Positions 7,801-15,749 of a stretch of DNA of 43,278 bases are shown here, in pieces. The notes beneath the pieces were generated by a model. It saw only the letters and a program-made list of their open reading frames with translations, searched no databases and was not told where the DNA came from. Both the position numbers and the translations under genes were made by a program. How positions within the stretch are numbered: position 1 is the first letter of the stretch; each line of letters starts with the position of its first letter. The stretch is from Candidatus Daviesbacteria bacterium (lineage in GTDB: Bacteria > Patescibacteriota > Microgenomatia > Daviesbacterales > UBA10151): the NCBI GenBank assembly GCA_003519445.1, contig DOWS01000047.1, positions 1 to 43,278 on the forward strand, given 5' to 3'.

Positions 7801-9092
7801 TATTTGATCCCTGGTACTGGAAACTGTAGGCTCATCTCAACTACTTCTTTTTTTAGCTTTTTTAACACTTTTGAATTTTTCCTTTCATGTGCCGCGTCAA
7901 CAACCCATTTGGCAATTTGTCTCATATGTTTTTCTTTCATCCCTCTGGTGGTCATGGCAGGAGTACCAAGCCGAAGGCCACTGGGTGCAAATGGCGGCAA
8001 TGGATCATCAGGAACCGTACTTTTACTTGTTGTGATGCCAATTTTATCAAGGATCTGTTCAACTTCTTTTCCATCAATTCCAAATGATTTAATGCAATCC
8101 ATAACCATCAAGTGATTATCAGTACCATTTGTAATCAACTTGCAGCCTTGTTTCATTAGTTCATCTGCCATTGCTTTGGCATTTTTAACAATCTGACGGG
8201 CATAAACTTTAAAGGAAGGCTTCATTGCTTCGCCAAAAGCAACTGCCTTAGCTGCTGTATTATTCATATGAGGACCACCTTGAAATCCCGGAAAAACAGA
8301 ACGGTCAATAAGCGTTGGCAAATTTTCCACAGTTTTCTCAACAGCTTTCAAGGGATTACTTACTTTTCCCATTGATAAAATCATGCCTCCTCGCGGTCCG
8401 CGAAGTGTTTTGTGAGTTGTTGTGGTAATAATATTGAAGCCAAAATCAAACGGGTTTTTCAAAACTCCGGCGACAATAAGGCCGGCAATATGCGCCATAT
8501 CAGCCATAGTAATAGCTCCCACCTCATCGGCGATCGCTTTCATTTTGGCATAATCAGGCTCGCGCGGATACGCAGAGAATCCAGCCAAAATAATTTTGGG
8601 TTTTTCTTTTCTGGCAACCTTTCGCAGCTCATCATAATCAATTTCCCCTGTTTCCACATCTTTCATTTTGTATCGAACGAAATTGAAAAGTTTTGCCATG
8701 TGCGTTACCGGACTTCCATGGGTAAGATGCCCGCCATGTGTTAAATCCATTCCCAAAACTGTATCTCCGGGTTCAAGCCAGGCAAAATAAACTGCAATAT
8801 TGGCGGGGGCTCCAGACAAAGGCTGGACATTGGCGTGATCGCAGCGGAAAAGTTTTTTGGCCCGTTCAATTGCTAAACTTTCCACCGCATCTGTAAACTC
8901 TTGACCCCCGTAGTAACGACGGCCGGGGTATCCTTCAGAGTATTTATTGGTAAAAACACTACCTAAAGCTTCAAGAACCGACGGAGATACATAGTTTTCA
9001 GAAGCAATCAATTCCATTCCGAGTTTTTGTCTTTGCTCTTCACCTTTTATAAATTTATAAACTTGGGGATCAGTGGTTTTAAGACTACTCAT
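7800..9092 (-). CDS. glyA: Serine hydroxymethyltransferase
   Basis: PLP enzyme making glycine and methylene-THF from serine, 430 residues. The N-terminal E-L-I-A-S-E-N-Y-V-S, Y-S-E-G-Y-P-G-R-R-Y-Y-G-G, D-M-A-H-I-A-G-L-I and the PLP lysine in T-T-H-K-T-L-R-G-P-R-G-G (about residue 227) are all intact. It is upstream of folD with a one-base overlap, and its product methylene-THF is also the substrate of thyA at 22988. A good promoter lies in the gap before it. Confidence 0.97.
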   Translation of the reverse strand: MSSLKTTDPQVYKFIKGEEQRQKLGMELIASENYVSPSVLEALGSVFTNKYSEGYPGRRYYGGQEFTDAVESLAIERAKKLFRCDHANVQPLSGAPANIAVYFAWLEPGDTVLGMDLTHGGHLTHGSPVTHMAKLFNFVRYKMKDVETGEIDYDELRKVARKEKPKIILAGFSAYPREPDYAKMKAIADEVGAITMADMAHIAGLIVAGVLKNPFDFGFNIITTTTHKTLRGPRGGMILSMGKVSNPLKAVEKTVENLPTLIDRSVFPGFQGGPHMNNTAAKAVAFGEAMKPSFKVYARQIVKNAKAMADELMKQGCKLITNGTDNHLMVMDCIKSFGIDGKEVEQILDKIGITTSKSTVPDDPLPPFAPSGLRLGTPAMTTRGMKEKHMRQIAKWVVDAAHERKNSKVLKKLKKEVVEMSLQFPVPGIK

Positions 9093-9101
9093 GATGCAAA
9101 G

Positions 9102-9130
9102 AGTATAAAATACAGGAGAGCTGATTGCAA
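9102..9130 (-). promoter_or_regulatory. glyA-folD promoter
   Basis: TTGCAA (9130-9125), exactly 17 bases, TATACT (9107-9102), then nine bases to the glyA ATG at 9092. The predicted leader is only 2-4 bases. It lies in the 46-base gap after dnaX. Confidence 0.65.
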
Positions 9131-9138
9131 CAGCGAAA

Positions 9139-10725
9139 CTAATTTACAGTATCTGAATTGAAGATTTCGGCAGCCACTCTGATTATTTCATCATCTGCCG
9201 CCAGTTCTATATTGGAGATATCTTCCGGCTTCGCCGGACGGTTACCCAAAATCGTAGCTACTTTAACTTGTCTTCCCAAAACATCAGAAAAAATTGATTC
9301 CAGTAGATCTCTGTTTTTGGGAGCTTCCAAAATCCGCTGATGAAAAGAATAGGGCACTTCCATTATTACCTCACTATCGCTGCAGGAAGAAATATTAGTA
9401 GAGCGGAGTAGGGCTTCCAGGGAAAAATTAAACGGCCGTATGGTTTCCAAAACAAAAGTCCATTTTTCTTTTATTTTTAAAATATCTGGAGAATCTGAAT
9501 TGGACGATAGATGTTGGATGGTGGAAGGTGGTTCTTTGATAATGGAAACTGGAGGATTGATTTCATTTTCTATCTTCGATTTGCTATCTTCTACATCTAT
9601 TTTCAATTTTCCATCATCTATCTTCAAATTATCACATATCTCCACTATTGCCAGCTCCAACGGCAAAGATGGAATTGAGGCAAATTTTAATTTTTCTATA
9701 GCTTTTTGCAAATAACCTAAATCAGCAACCAAATCCGCAGTGCTAAAACTTTCTGCTATTTTAACCAGATCCTCATATTTATCTTCTGTAAAATTAGATT
9801 TTACCAACTGTTCCCCTAATCCGTTTTTAATAAAAACCAGATTCCTCAAAATATCCATTAGTGATAACACCAAATCTCTGGTATCTACTCCTTGATCTGT
9901 TTGTTTTGACAAAGTAAGTAAAGCATTTTTTGTATCATGATTCCCAAAGTTTTTCAGCAAATCTAAAAGATCATCAAATTGAGTTGTTTTTAAAGTTTCC
10001 TGCAAAGATTTTGCTGTAATTTTTCCATTATTGCTGTTTAACTGATCCAGTAGTTTCACACCGTCTCTAAAAGACCCCTCAGCTTTTCCGGCCAAAAGTT
10101 TTAGGGCAGCTTCCTCTATATCAATTTTTTCCGCTTTGGTAATTTTTTCAAGGACTTGCAAAAGTTCTTTTGTAGCAGCCATTTTAAAATCCAGTCTTTG
10201 TACCCGGGATAAAATAGTGGCAGGGATTTTTGAAGCATCAGTGGTGGCCAAAATAAATAAAGCATGTTCGGGGGGTTCTTCCAAAGTTTTTAATAGCGCA
10301 TTAAAAGCTTCAGTAGTTAACATATGTACCTCATCAATAATGTAAACTTTCTTTTTAGCGCCGGAGGGCGCCAGTTTGATTTTTTCCCGAAGCGAGCGGA
10401 TATCCTCTATACCTCTATTTGATGCTGCATCAATTTCAATTAAGTCTAAATTAGAACCGTCAGTTATGGACAAACATGTAGCGCATTTGTTGCATGGATA
10501 ATCGCTAGTCTCTTGACTCTTGACTCTTGACTCTTGACTCTCACAGTTAACCATCTTGGCTAAAATCCGGGCAGTAGAAGTTTTCCCTGTTCCCCGCGGG
10601 CCAACCAAAAGATAGGCATGAGATAACTTATTATTTTGATAAGCTGATGATAAGATTTGTTTTACCTGATCCTGTCCGGTTATTTCATCAAGATTTTGCG
10701 GTCTGTATTTTAAATAAAAAGCCAT
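9139..10725 (-). CDS. dnaX: DNA polymerase III subunit gamma/tau
   Basis: Clamp-loader ATPase, 528 residues. Walker A G-P-R-G-T-G-K-T-S is at ~43-51, the zinc module has C-x-x-C-x-x-C (P-C-N-K-C-A-T-C, ~76-83), Walker B reads I-I-D-E-V-H-M-L, and the sensor region A-T-T-D-A-S-K-I-P-A-T-I-L-S-R follows. The C-terminal tau-like part is short. Two stretches are encoded by seven-base repeats: residues 62-71 inside the zinc module and a linker around 366-408. TAAACT (10737-10732), six bases upstream of the ATG, may drive a leaderless mRNA. I see no programmed-frameshift site worth claiming. Confidence 0.96.
   Translation of the reverse strand: MAFYLKYRPQNLDEITGQDQVKQILSSAYQNNKLSHAYLLVGPRGTGKTSTARILAKMVNCESQESRVKSQETSDYPCNKCATCLSITDGSNLDLIEIDAASNRGIEDIRSLREKIKLAPSGAKKKVYIIDEVHMLTTEAFNALLKTLEEPPEHALFILATTDASKIPATILSRVQRLDFKMAATKELLQVLEKITKAEKIDIEEAALKLLAGKAEGSFRDGVKLLDQLNSNNGKITAKSLQETLKTTQFDDLLDLLKNFGNHDTKNALLTLSKQTDQGVDTRDLVLSLMDILRNLVFIKNGLGEQLVKSNFTEDKYEDLVKIAESFSTADLVADLGYLQKAIEKLKFASIPSLPLELAIVEICDNLKIDDGKLKIDVEDSKSKIENEINPPVSIIKEPPSTIQHLSSNSDSPDILKIKEKWTFVLETIRPFNFSLEALLRSTNISSCSDSEVIMEVPYSFHQRILEAPKNRDLLESIFSDVLGRQVKVATILGNRPAKPEDISNIELAADDEIIRVAAEIFNSDTVN
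9224..9238. repeat. 15-base palindrome in dnaX, shared with mrdA
   Basis: TCCGGC-TTC-GCCGGA, a perfect six-pair stem with a three-base loop. The same 15 bases occur at 39223-39237 inside mrdA, in the opposite orientation relative to the reading frame. In dnaX it encodes part of R-P-A-K-P-E-D near the C-terminus. Confidence 0.6.
9501..9630. repeat. Degenerate heptamer repeat region in the dnaX linker
   Basis: The plus strand can be cut into seven-base units such as CTATCTT, CGATTTG, CTATCTT, CTACATC and TATCTTC over about 9566-9630, and similar units (GGATGGT, GGAAGGT) over 9511-9531. It encodes a low-complexity acidic/lysine linker at about residues 366-408. The units are diverged, so this is less certain than the exact arrays. 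Confidence 0.4.
10513..10540. repeat. Four exact TTGACTC heptamers inside dnaX
   Basis: Four tandem copies of TTGACTC on the plus strand. In the coding direction they give S-Q-E-S-R-V-K-S-Q-E-T, residues ~62-71, between the first zinc-module cysteine and the C-x-x-C-x-x-C part. Three heptamers equal seven codons, so the array can sit in frame. Confidence 0.8.
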
Positions 10726-10745
10726 AATTAAAGTTTAATAAATTA

Positions 10746-11156
10746 TTAATGGTGCACTCCCAGTAAATGACTAACGCCATGCTCAACCAAAATCCTGATC
10801 TCTTCTTCAACCGAAATCCCCTCTATAGAGGCATCTTCCACTACCTGGGGGTATGAAATGACAATGTCTCCCAAGCGCAAAATCCGGTCCGGAGAAGCTA
10901 CAAAACCAATCCTGGGGACATGCTGTAAACTACTTGGGCTTGGATCTTCCAAAGCAAACGATAAAATATCCGTTGTTGAATCAATGCCTCTGAATTTCCG
11001 GTTCAATTCATGCATTTTCCGGTCGCCAATAATACTTACTCCAAGCTCTACTTTACCGGTAATCCGGTATCTTCGCAAAGCATCTGCCACAGCCATTCTG
11101 ATGGCGTTGTTATTAACAAAATATCTTGGATCTGAAGAAACTATGATATTAATCAT
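10746..11156 (-). CDS. ybeY: Endoribonuclease YbeY, 16S rRNA maturation
   Basis: 136 residues. The metal site H-x3-H-x5-H is present as H-G-V-S-H-L-L-G-V-H-H at the extreme C-terminus, and the family block E-L-N-R-K-F-R-G-I-D-S-T-T-D-I-L-S-F is intact at ~50-67. The usual 20-30 residues after the third histidine are absent. YbeY functions in rRNA processing and ribosome quality control. It lies 20 bases upstream of dnaX. Confidence 0.92.
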   Translation of the reverse strand: MINIIVSSDPRYFVNNNAIRMAVADALRRYRITGKVELGVSIIGDRKMHELNRKFRGIDSTTDILSFALEDPSPSSLQHVPRIGFVASPDRILRLGDIVISYPQVVEDASIEGISVEEEIRILVEHGVSHLLGVHH

Positions 11157-11266
11157 ATCAAAATTTTAAATTCTAAATTTTTAATTTTTATTCAAATCAA
11201 AATTTTAAATTTTTAAACATTCAATCATCAAAAATTCATTTTAAATTTCAAATTGAAAATTAAAAA
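11157..11266. repeat. AT-rich heptamer-like spacer between yqeY and ybeY
   Basis: 110 bases of almost pure A/T. A 15-base direct repeat (ATCAAAATTTTAAAT) occurs at about 11157-11171 and again at about 11195-11209, and most of the spacer can be read in seven-base units. No gene or clear terminator hairpin. Promoter elements for ybeY may be hidden in it. Confidence 0.45.
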
Positions 11267-11710
11267 TTATTTAGTTAGCCTTTCTTTAACAAGTTGACTT
11301 ACAGTACCCCCATCTGCCCGGCCAAGAACTTTCCCCATCACCGCTCCCATCACTTTTCCCATATCTTGTATGGAATTCGCCCCTACCTCATTTATAGAAT
11401 CTTCCACCAGTTTAGTCAACTCCTCATTTGACAAAGCATCAGGTAAATAAGCTTGCAAAACTACTTCTTCCTCCTCTTCTTTTTTAGCAGATTCTTCCCT
11501 GTTGCCGTATCTAAAACCCGCTGCCGCCTCTTTTCTTTTTTTAACTTCCCGCTGAATTACTCCAATTATATCTTCGTCTGACAAATCCACACCTTTGGCT
11601 ATTTTTAAATTATTTATCTCTGATAAAAGCAGCCGAAGCGTGGAAACTGTTACTTCGTTTCTTTCTATCTGGGCCTTTTTTAAATCTTCCTGAATACTAT
11701 TTTGCAACAT
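11267..11710 (-). CDS. YqeY/GatB-domain protein
   Basis: 147 residues of the YqeY family, which matches the C-terminal tail domain of GatB. Family blocks are A-x-x-x-R-x-E-V-T-V-S-T-L-R-L-L-L-S near the start, E-E-E-V-V-L-Q-A-Y-L-P-D-A-L, and M-G-K-V-M-G-A-V-M-G-K-V-L-G-R-A-D-G. Such proteins are thought to contact tRNA, but the role is not settled. It starts four bases after the rpsU stop, the usual rpsU-yqeY order. Confidence 0.9.
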   Translation of the reverse strand: MLQNSIQEDLKKAQIERNEVTVSTLRLLLSEINNLKIAKGVDLSDEDIIGVIQREVKKRKEAAAGFRYGNREESAKKEEEEEVVLQAYLPDALSNEELTKLVEDSINEVGANSIQDMGKVMGAVMGKVLGRADGGTVSQLVKERLTK

Positions 11711-11714
11711 AAAT

Positions 11715-11912
11715 TTAACCGTTATATCTTCTGGCCCGCATAATTTTGCGGCGTCTTTCGGCCAAATATTCCTGACGCAGTTGTGAGGGTTTCCGGTAAA
11801 CAGACCTATCCCTTATTTCCTGAACTAACCCTTCGGCCACAACCCTTTTTTGAAATTTTCTAATAACCGAATCCGTTGAGTCTCCTGGACCTGCTTTTAC
11901 AATAATTGACAT
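11715..11912 (-). CDS. rpsU: Ribosomal protein bS21
   Basis: 65 residues, basic, with the S21 pattern: V-I-R-K-F-Q-K-R-V near the start and R-x-E-Y-L-A-E-R-R-R-K-I-M-R-A-R-R at the end. A strong AAAGGAGGTG site lies in the 20-base gap after the HIT gene, about 12 bases from the ATG, so translation starts by Shine-Dalgarno pairing inside the operon. Confidence 0.9.
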   Translation of the reverse strand: MSIIVKAGPGDSTDSVIRKFQKRVVAEGLVQEIRDRSVYRKPSQLRQEYLAERRRKIMRARRYNG

Positions 11913-11932
11913 TAGTCAAAAATACACCTCCT

Positions 11933-12265
11933 TTAAACATACTTTTTCCATTGTCCACCTAAAAGATGAAAATGTAAATGGGGTACATGCTGTGCAAACC
12001 CCCCGTTTACTACTACTCTGTAAGAATTATTCTCCAGATTATTGGCTTTAACTAATTTATTGACTGTTTTATAAACTTCTATCAACAGTTCTGCATCTTG
12101 ATCCCCAACTTCCCCGACTTCCCTGATGTGCTTTTTTGGAACAATCAAAATATGGACATCTGCCGAAGGGCTAATATCGTCAAAAGCTACCACGGCATCC
12201 GACTCAAACCTAAATTCTTTGGGAATTTCTTTATTGATGATTTTACAAAAGATACAACCGCTCAT
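11933..12265 (-). CDS. HIT-family nucleotide hydrolase
   Basis: 110 residues, HINT branch. The motif H-V-P-H-L-H-F-H-L-L-G-G provides the H96-x-H98-x-H100 triad; the N-terminal C-I-F-C-K-I-I-N-K-E-I-P is typical and may bind zinc. The likely role is hydrolysis of purine nucleoside phosphoramidates or dinucleotides. It starts four bases inside the end of tig (ATGA). Confidence 0.93.
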   Translation of the reverse strand: MSGCIFCKIINKEIPKEFRFESDAVVAFDDISPSADVHILIVPKKHIREVGEVGDQDAELLIEVYKTVNKLVKANNLENNSYRVVVNGGFAQHVPHLHFHLLGGQWKKYV

Positions 12266-13341
12266 GCTCCTACCAGCTTTTTCATCAAATCAAGAGTCCT
12301 AACCTGCCGCAAAGAATGCCTAAGTTGCAATCTTGGCTCTTGGGCGCTAAATTGCTGCTTAACCCTGCTATCTTGAATTTTATCAATTTCAGCCTGCAGT
12401 TCCTCGTCTGTAATCTGTACTCCTTCTTGTCTTGCAATCTCGGCCAGACCAAGCTCCATCCTCACATTTTTTTCGGCCTGTGGGGTCCATTCACTTTTGA
12501 GCTGGTCCAGGGTTTTTCCCTGGGTTTTTAAATAATCCTCCAAAAGTAATCCCATGTCTGCCACCCGCCTCTGCAGGGAAACTAGCATTCTGTTTAATTC
12601 ATCGGAAATTAAAATATCCGGCATTTCAACTTGAGTAATTTTTTCCACTTCCTGCAGGATGGCTTCCTCGTAATCCAGCTCATTATTATATTTAACATTA
12701 GCCTCCAGGTCTTTGCGGATTTTGGCATTAAGATCTGCAAGGTTCATTGCTCCCATGGCTTTGGCAAAAACATCATCAGGAACTTGAGCATGTCCATTTG
12801 ATTGAGGTTGAAAACTGATTGACCCTGTATTACCGCTTGTTTGTGTTTTGTCTGACGACTGATTGCTGACGACTGACGACTGTTTCCCTTTCCATCTTTT
12901 ATACAAATCATCTATAACTTTTTGCACTTCTTCTTCTGTGACCGATTTGACCGCTGGTCTTGTTGCTCTAATCACTTTATAATTTCCTACAGTTACAGCA
13001 GGCCTGTTGGTAATGGTAGCCCTAAATTGTAGGTTTTGTCCCTTTACAAAAAAGGTTAAATCATATTTGGGATAATCAATCGGGATAATATCGCTGCCTT
13101 TTAGGGCTTCAATTAAAAAATTAGGGAAGGCCGCTTTGAAAACTTCATCCTGCAATTTAATGCCAAGGTTTTGTTCAACCATGGGTAGAGGAGCCGCGCC
13201 TTTTCTAAATCCCGGAAGCTCCACATCAGCAGATAATCTTTGCAAAGTTTCATTCCATTTTGGTTCCAGATCAACCCATGGAACAGTAATAGTTACCTCA
13301 ACTAAAGATTTTGCCAACTTGCTAATATTTTTAGTTATCAT
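12262..13341 (-). CDS. tig: Trigger factor lacking the PPIase domain
   Basis: 359 residues versus about 430 in E. coli. The ribosome-binding domain with G-F-R-K-G (about 44-48) is present and is followed by the linker strands to ~150. The FKBP-type peptidyl-prolyl isomerase domain that should follow is missing; its place is taken by a ~35-residue serine/glutamine-rich linker partly encoded by heptamer DNA repeats (residues ~154-164). The helical C-terminal arms resume at about residue 190. It should still work as a ribosome-bound holdase. Confidence 0.9.
   Translation of the reverse strand: MITKNISKLAKSLVEVTITVPWVDLEPKWNETLQRLSADVELPGFRKGAAPLPMVEQNLGIKLQDEVFKAAFPNFLIEALKGSDIIPIDYPKYDLTFFVKGQNLQFRATITNRPAVTVGNYKVIRATRPAVKSVTEEEVQKVIDDLYKRWKGKQSSVVSNQSSDKTQTSGNTGSISFQPQSNGHAQVPDDVFAKAMGAMNLADLNAKIRKDLEANVKYNNELDYEEAILQEVEKITQVEMPDILISDELNRMLVSLQRRVADMGLLLEDYLKTQGKTLDQLKSEWTPQAEKNVRMELGLAEIARQEGVQITDEELQAEIDKIQDSRVKQQFSAQEPRLQLRHSLRQVRTLDLMKKLVGA
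12852..12882. repeat. CTGACGA heptamer array inside tig
   Basis: Units CTGACGA, CTGATTG, CTGACGA, CTGACGA and a final CTG on the plus strand. In the coding direction they give Q-S-S-V-V-S-N-Q-S-S. The array lies exactly where the PPIase domain is missing. Confidence 0.75.
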
Positions 13342-13346
13342 AAGTT

Positions 13347-15023
13347 TCAGGATTTTAACATTTCTAACAGAGATTGTAAAGCTAAAAATCGGGTTTGCTT
13401 TTCAGATCGTTTTTTAACTTCCAATTTATCTTCCGTCCTTTTTGAAACAACCACCCTGTATGGAATTCCAATTAAATCCGCATCTGCAAATTTTTCCCCT
13501 GCTGACAAATTTAGACGATCGTCAAAAAGTGTCTCAACTCCCTCTGCCAAAAGATGTTTATATTCTTTTTCCCCCAACCCATCAAGTCCAACAATATGTA
13601 CTTGATACGGCGCCACCGCCTCCGGCCATATTATCCCTTTATCATCATTGTAAACTTCCACTATTGTTGCCAATGTTCTACCTAACCCAATACCATAACA
13701 GCCCATATAATATGGTTTTTGCTTTCCATCACTATCTCTAAAATTTGCACCTTTCATTTTGGAAGAATAATGGAAACCAAGTTGGAAAATATTACCCACC
13801 TCAATTCCTCTTTTGGCAATTAGTTTTTGCCCGTCAGGACTAATATAGCCTTCTTTTGCAAGCTTAAAATCATAAAATTCTTTCGGTTCAGGCAAGTCTC
13901 TCCCAAAATTCACATTGATAGTATGGTAATTTGTTCTGTTAGCTCCTGTTTCAAAATTTTTCCTGCCGAACATTGACTCATCAAAATAAACCTTCACCTC
14001 TTTGGGAAGATTTAATACGCCGGCATAGCCTACTTCCGCACCGGTTACTTTTTTAACAGTTTCCGCTGATGCAAGTTTTAATCCGTTGCATCCTATTATA
14101 TGAATAAGTTTTACTTCATTAATATCAAAACCACCTCTTACTGCTGCGGCAATCACTTTACCTTTATCTGTTTCAAAAAGAATTGTTTTGGTGGTTTTCT
14201 CTACAGGAATTTTAAGAAACTTGGCAAGCTCTTCCACCCCAATAATGCCTTTTCCCAAAACATCTTCCATTGGTTTTAACTGCTCATCGGAACTGACATT
14301 TTCCAAAATAAATTTGGCCACATCTTCATGAGCTGCATAAGAACCATCTTCTGTCACTAAAAATTTACTCTCTCCAATTTCCGACTCAACCACAAACTCA
14401 TGACAATATTCCCCACCAATGTAGCCATTATCCGATTCCACAATAGTAGTTTTTAACCCTAATTTTTCGAAAATCCGCGTGTAAGTATCCATCATAAGTT
14501 GATATTCTTTTTTAAAATCTTCCTCTGTAGTATGAAAAGAATAGGCATCTTTCATCACAAACTCCCGTACCCTAAGTAATCCGCCCCGTGCCCGCAGTTC
14601 ATCCCTGAATTTGACTGAAAATTGGTATAAATTAAATGGTAAATCTTTATAACTTATTTGAAATTTACGGACCAAATCCACCATCATTTCTTCCGCAGTT
14701 CCTCCCAAAACAAATTCAAATTCGTTTCTATCTTTAATGCTCATCAACTCAAAACCCACAGAATTAGTTCTATTGGTTTCTTTCCAAAGCTCTTTGGGAT
14801 GCAGCACAGGAGTAATCATTTCCTGCGCCCCTGCTTTATCCATTTCTTCCTTTATAATTTGTTGTATTTTTTGCTGGACTTTTATCCCCAAAGGAAGTAA
14901 ATAATATCTGCCCGCGGTTGATTCCCTGATATACCCTGCCCGATAGAGCAATTTGTGAGATGACAAAGTAGCATCTTTCGGAGTTTCTTTAATTGTTTTC
15001 CCAAAAAGTTTTGAATATTTCAT
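13347..15023 (-). CDS. proS: Prolyl-tRNA synthetase, bacterial type
   Basis: Class II synthetase, 558 residues. Motif 1 region (L-L-P-L-G near 43), motif 2 with F-R-D-E-L-R-A-R-G-G-L-L-R-V-R-E-F near 138-154, the YbaK-like editing insertion at about 225-390, motif 3 G-C-Y-G-I-G-L-G-R near 442-450, and the C-terminal anticodon domain are all visible. It starts only 14 bases from the divergent membrane-protein gene. tig follows five bases after its stop. Confidence 0.97.
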   Translation of the reverse strand: MKYSKLFGKTIKETPKDATLSSHKLLYRAGYIRESTAGRYYLLPLGIKVQQKIQQIIKEEMDKAGAQEMITPVLHPKELWKETNRTNSVGFELMSIKDRNEFEFVLGGTAEEMMVDLVRKFQISYKDLPFNLYQFSVKFRDELRARGGLLRVREFVMKDAYSFHTTEEDFKKEYQLMMDTYTRIFEKLGLKTTIVESDNGYIGGEYCHEFVVESEIGESKFLVTEDGSYAAHEDVAKFILENVSSDEQLKPMEDVLGKGIIGVEELAKFLKIPVEKTTKTILFETDKGKVIAAAVRGGFDINEVKLIHIIGCNGLKLASAETVKKVTGAEVGYAGVLNLPKEVKVYFDESMFGRKNFETGANRTNYHTINVNFGRDLPEPKEFYDFKLAKEGYISPDGQKLIAKRGIEVGNIFQLGFHYSSKMKGANFRDSDGKQKPYYMGCYGIGLGRTLATIVEVYNDDKGIIWPEAVAPYQVHIVGLDGLGEKEYKHLLAEGVETLFDDRLNLSAGEKFADADLIGIPYRVVVSKRTEDKLEVKKRSEKQTRFLALQSLLEMLKS

Positions 15024-15037
15024 GTTATATTTAGTTT
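15024..15037. promoter_or_regulatory. 14-base divergent promoter overlap
   Basis: Only 14 bases separate the proS ATG (15023) from ATG 15038. TATATT at 15026-15031 is six bases from the plus-strand ATG; TAAACT at 15038-15033 is nine bases from the proS ATG on the minus strand. The two -10 regions overlap or abut, so RNA polymerase can probably occupy only one at a time. Both mRNAs would be leaderless. Confidence 0.5.
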
Positions 15038-15256
15038 ATGCGCAAAAGACGCCGTAATCAATACCATCCATATCTTAAAGCATTTTCAGGACTAAGTATT
15101 AACATTTCCGCCGCCTGGTTTGCCAGTGCATTCATCGGCACTAATCTTGCTTTCCCTAGGACAGCCATTGCTTTTATCCAGTTGACTAGCACAATTCTAT
15201 TTGGTATAGTTTTTTTGTTAGCAACGGTTTTATTTGAAAAGGAGCTTGAAAAATGA
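15038..15256 (+). CDS. Two-helix small membrane protein, type A copy 2
   Basis: 72 residues. A very basic start (R-K-R-R-R), then helices at about 16-38 and 44-66. Asn22-Ile23-Ser24 matches Asn22-Ile23-Gly24 of the copy at 3574. The stop overlaps the start of the next gene (ATGA), so the two are translationally coupled. Like copy 1, it is a plus-strand island between minus-strand tRNA-synthetase and housekeeping genes with a TATATT leaderless promoter. Function unknown. Confidence 0.75.
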   Translation: MRKRRRNQYHPYLKAFSGLSINISAAWFASAFIGTNLAFPRTAIAFIQLTSTILFGIVFLLATVLFEKELEK

Positions 15257-15387
15257 ACAGTTTTTGGGATATTAACACTAATGTACAAATATCTACGGCT
15301 CTGCTGCTCATTGTCATGCTTCTCATGTATATTGCTTTTAAACTCTCAGGAACTAAAAAAAATCCCTCTCGCACATCCAAACACTAA
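15253..15387 (+). CDS. 44-residue single-helix membrane protein, type B copy 2
   Basis: ATG 15253 to TAA 15387. One hydrophobic helix (about 13-32) and a basic tail K-K-N-P-S-R-T-S-K-H. The four-base ATGA overlap with the preceding gene and the same order as at 3574-3902 support it as real. It ends 11 bases before the convergent csaA stop. Confidence 0.7.
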   Translation: MNSFWDINTNVQISTALLLIVMLLMYIAFKLSGTKKNPSRTSKH

Positions 15388-15398
15388 ATCCATCATAT

Positions 15399-15749
15399 TT
15401 ATTTCACTTGCCTTCCTAATGGTACTTCCTTAAACGGCGTCAAAACTACCCAGTTGCCCGGATCATCTGTCCCGTCATCAGGCCCTAGAGTTAGCACTTC
15501 AGAAGTAAAGGGACCAATCTGGCGAGGAGCAAAATTAACCACACAGGCCACTTGTTTATTTAATAACTCCTCTTTAGTCTGATTTTTAACAAATTGGGCG
15601 CTGGAAGTTTTTACCCCGATTTCTTTTCCAAAATCAATCCATAATTTATAGGCCGGTTTTCGCGCCTCCGGAAAATCCTCCACTTTAATCACCCGCCCAA
15701 TGCGGATATCCACCTTCTCAAAATCTTCATAAGCAATTTGCGGCTTCAT
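15399..15749 (-). CDS. csaA: CsaA-type tRNA-binding domain protein
   Basis: 116 residues, a stand-alone OB-fold of the CsaA/Arc1p/MetRS C-terminal type. Family blocks: F-E-K-V-D-I-R-I-G-R-V-I (10-21), P-A-Y-K-L-W-I-D-F-G, Q-V-A-C-V-V-N-F-A-P-R-Q-I-G-P-F-T-S-E-V-L-T-L-G. These proteins bind tRNA or act as export chaperones. It is the last gene of the abrB-vapC-GNAT unit, overlapping GNAT by four bases. Confidence 0.9.
   Translation of the reverse strand: MKPQIAYEDFEKVDIRIGRVIKVEDFPEARKPAYKLWIDFGKEIGVKTSSAQFVKNQTKEELLNKQVACVVNFAPRQIGPFTSEVLTLGPDDGTDDPGNWVVLTPFKEVPLGRQVK

Noticed and set aside
10513..10540. CRISPR-like array
   Set aside because: Direct tandem heptamers with no spacers. No CRISPR repeat-spacer pattern exists anywhere in the window, and the Cas2-like gene stands without cas1 or an array.
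15058..15288. Minus-strand frame opposite the small membrane pair at 15038
   Set aside because: Shadow of the plus-strand genes; no start signals and no protein-like features.
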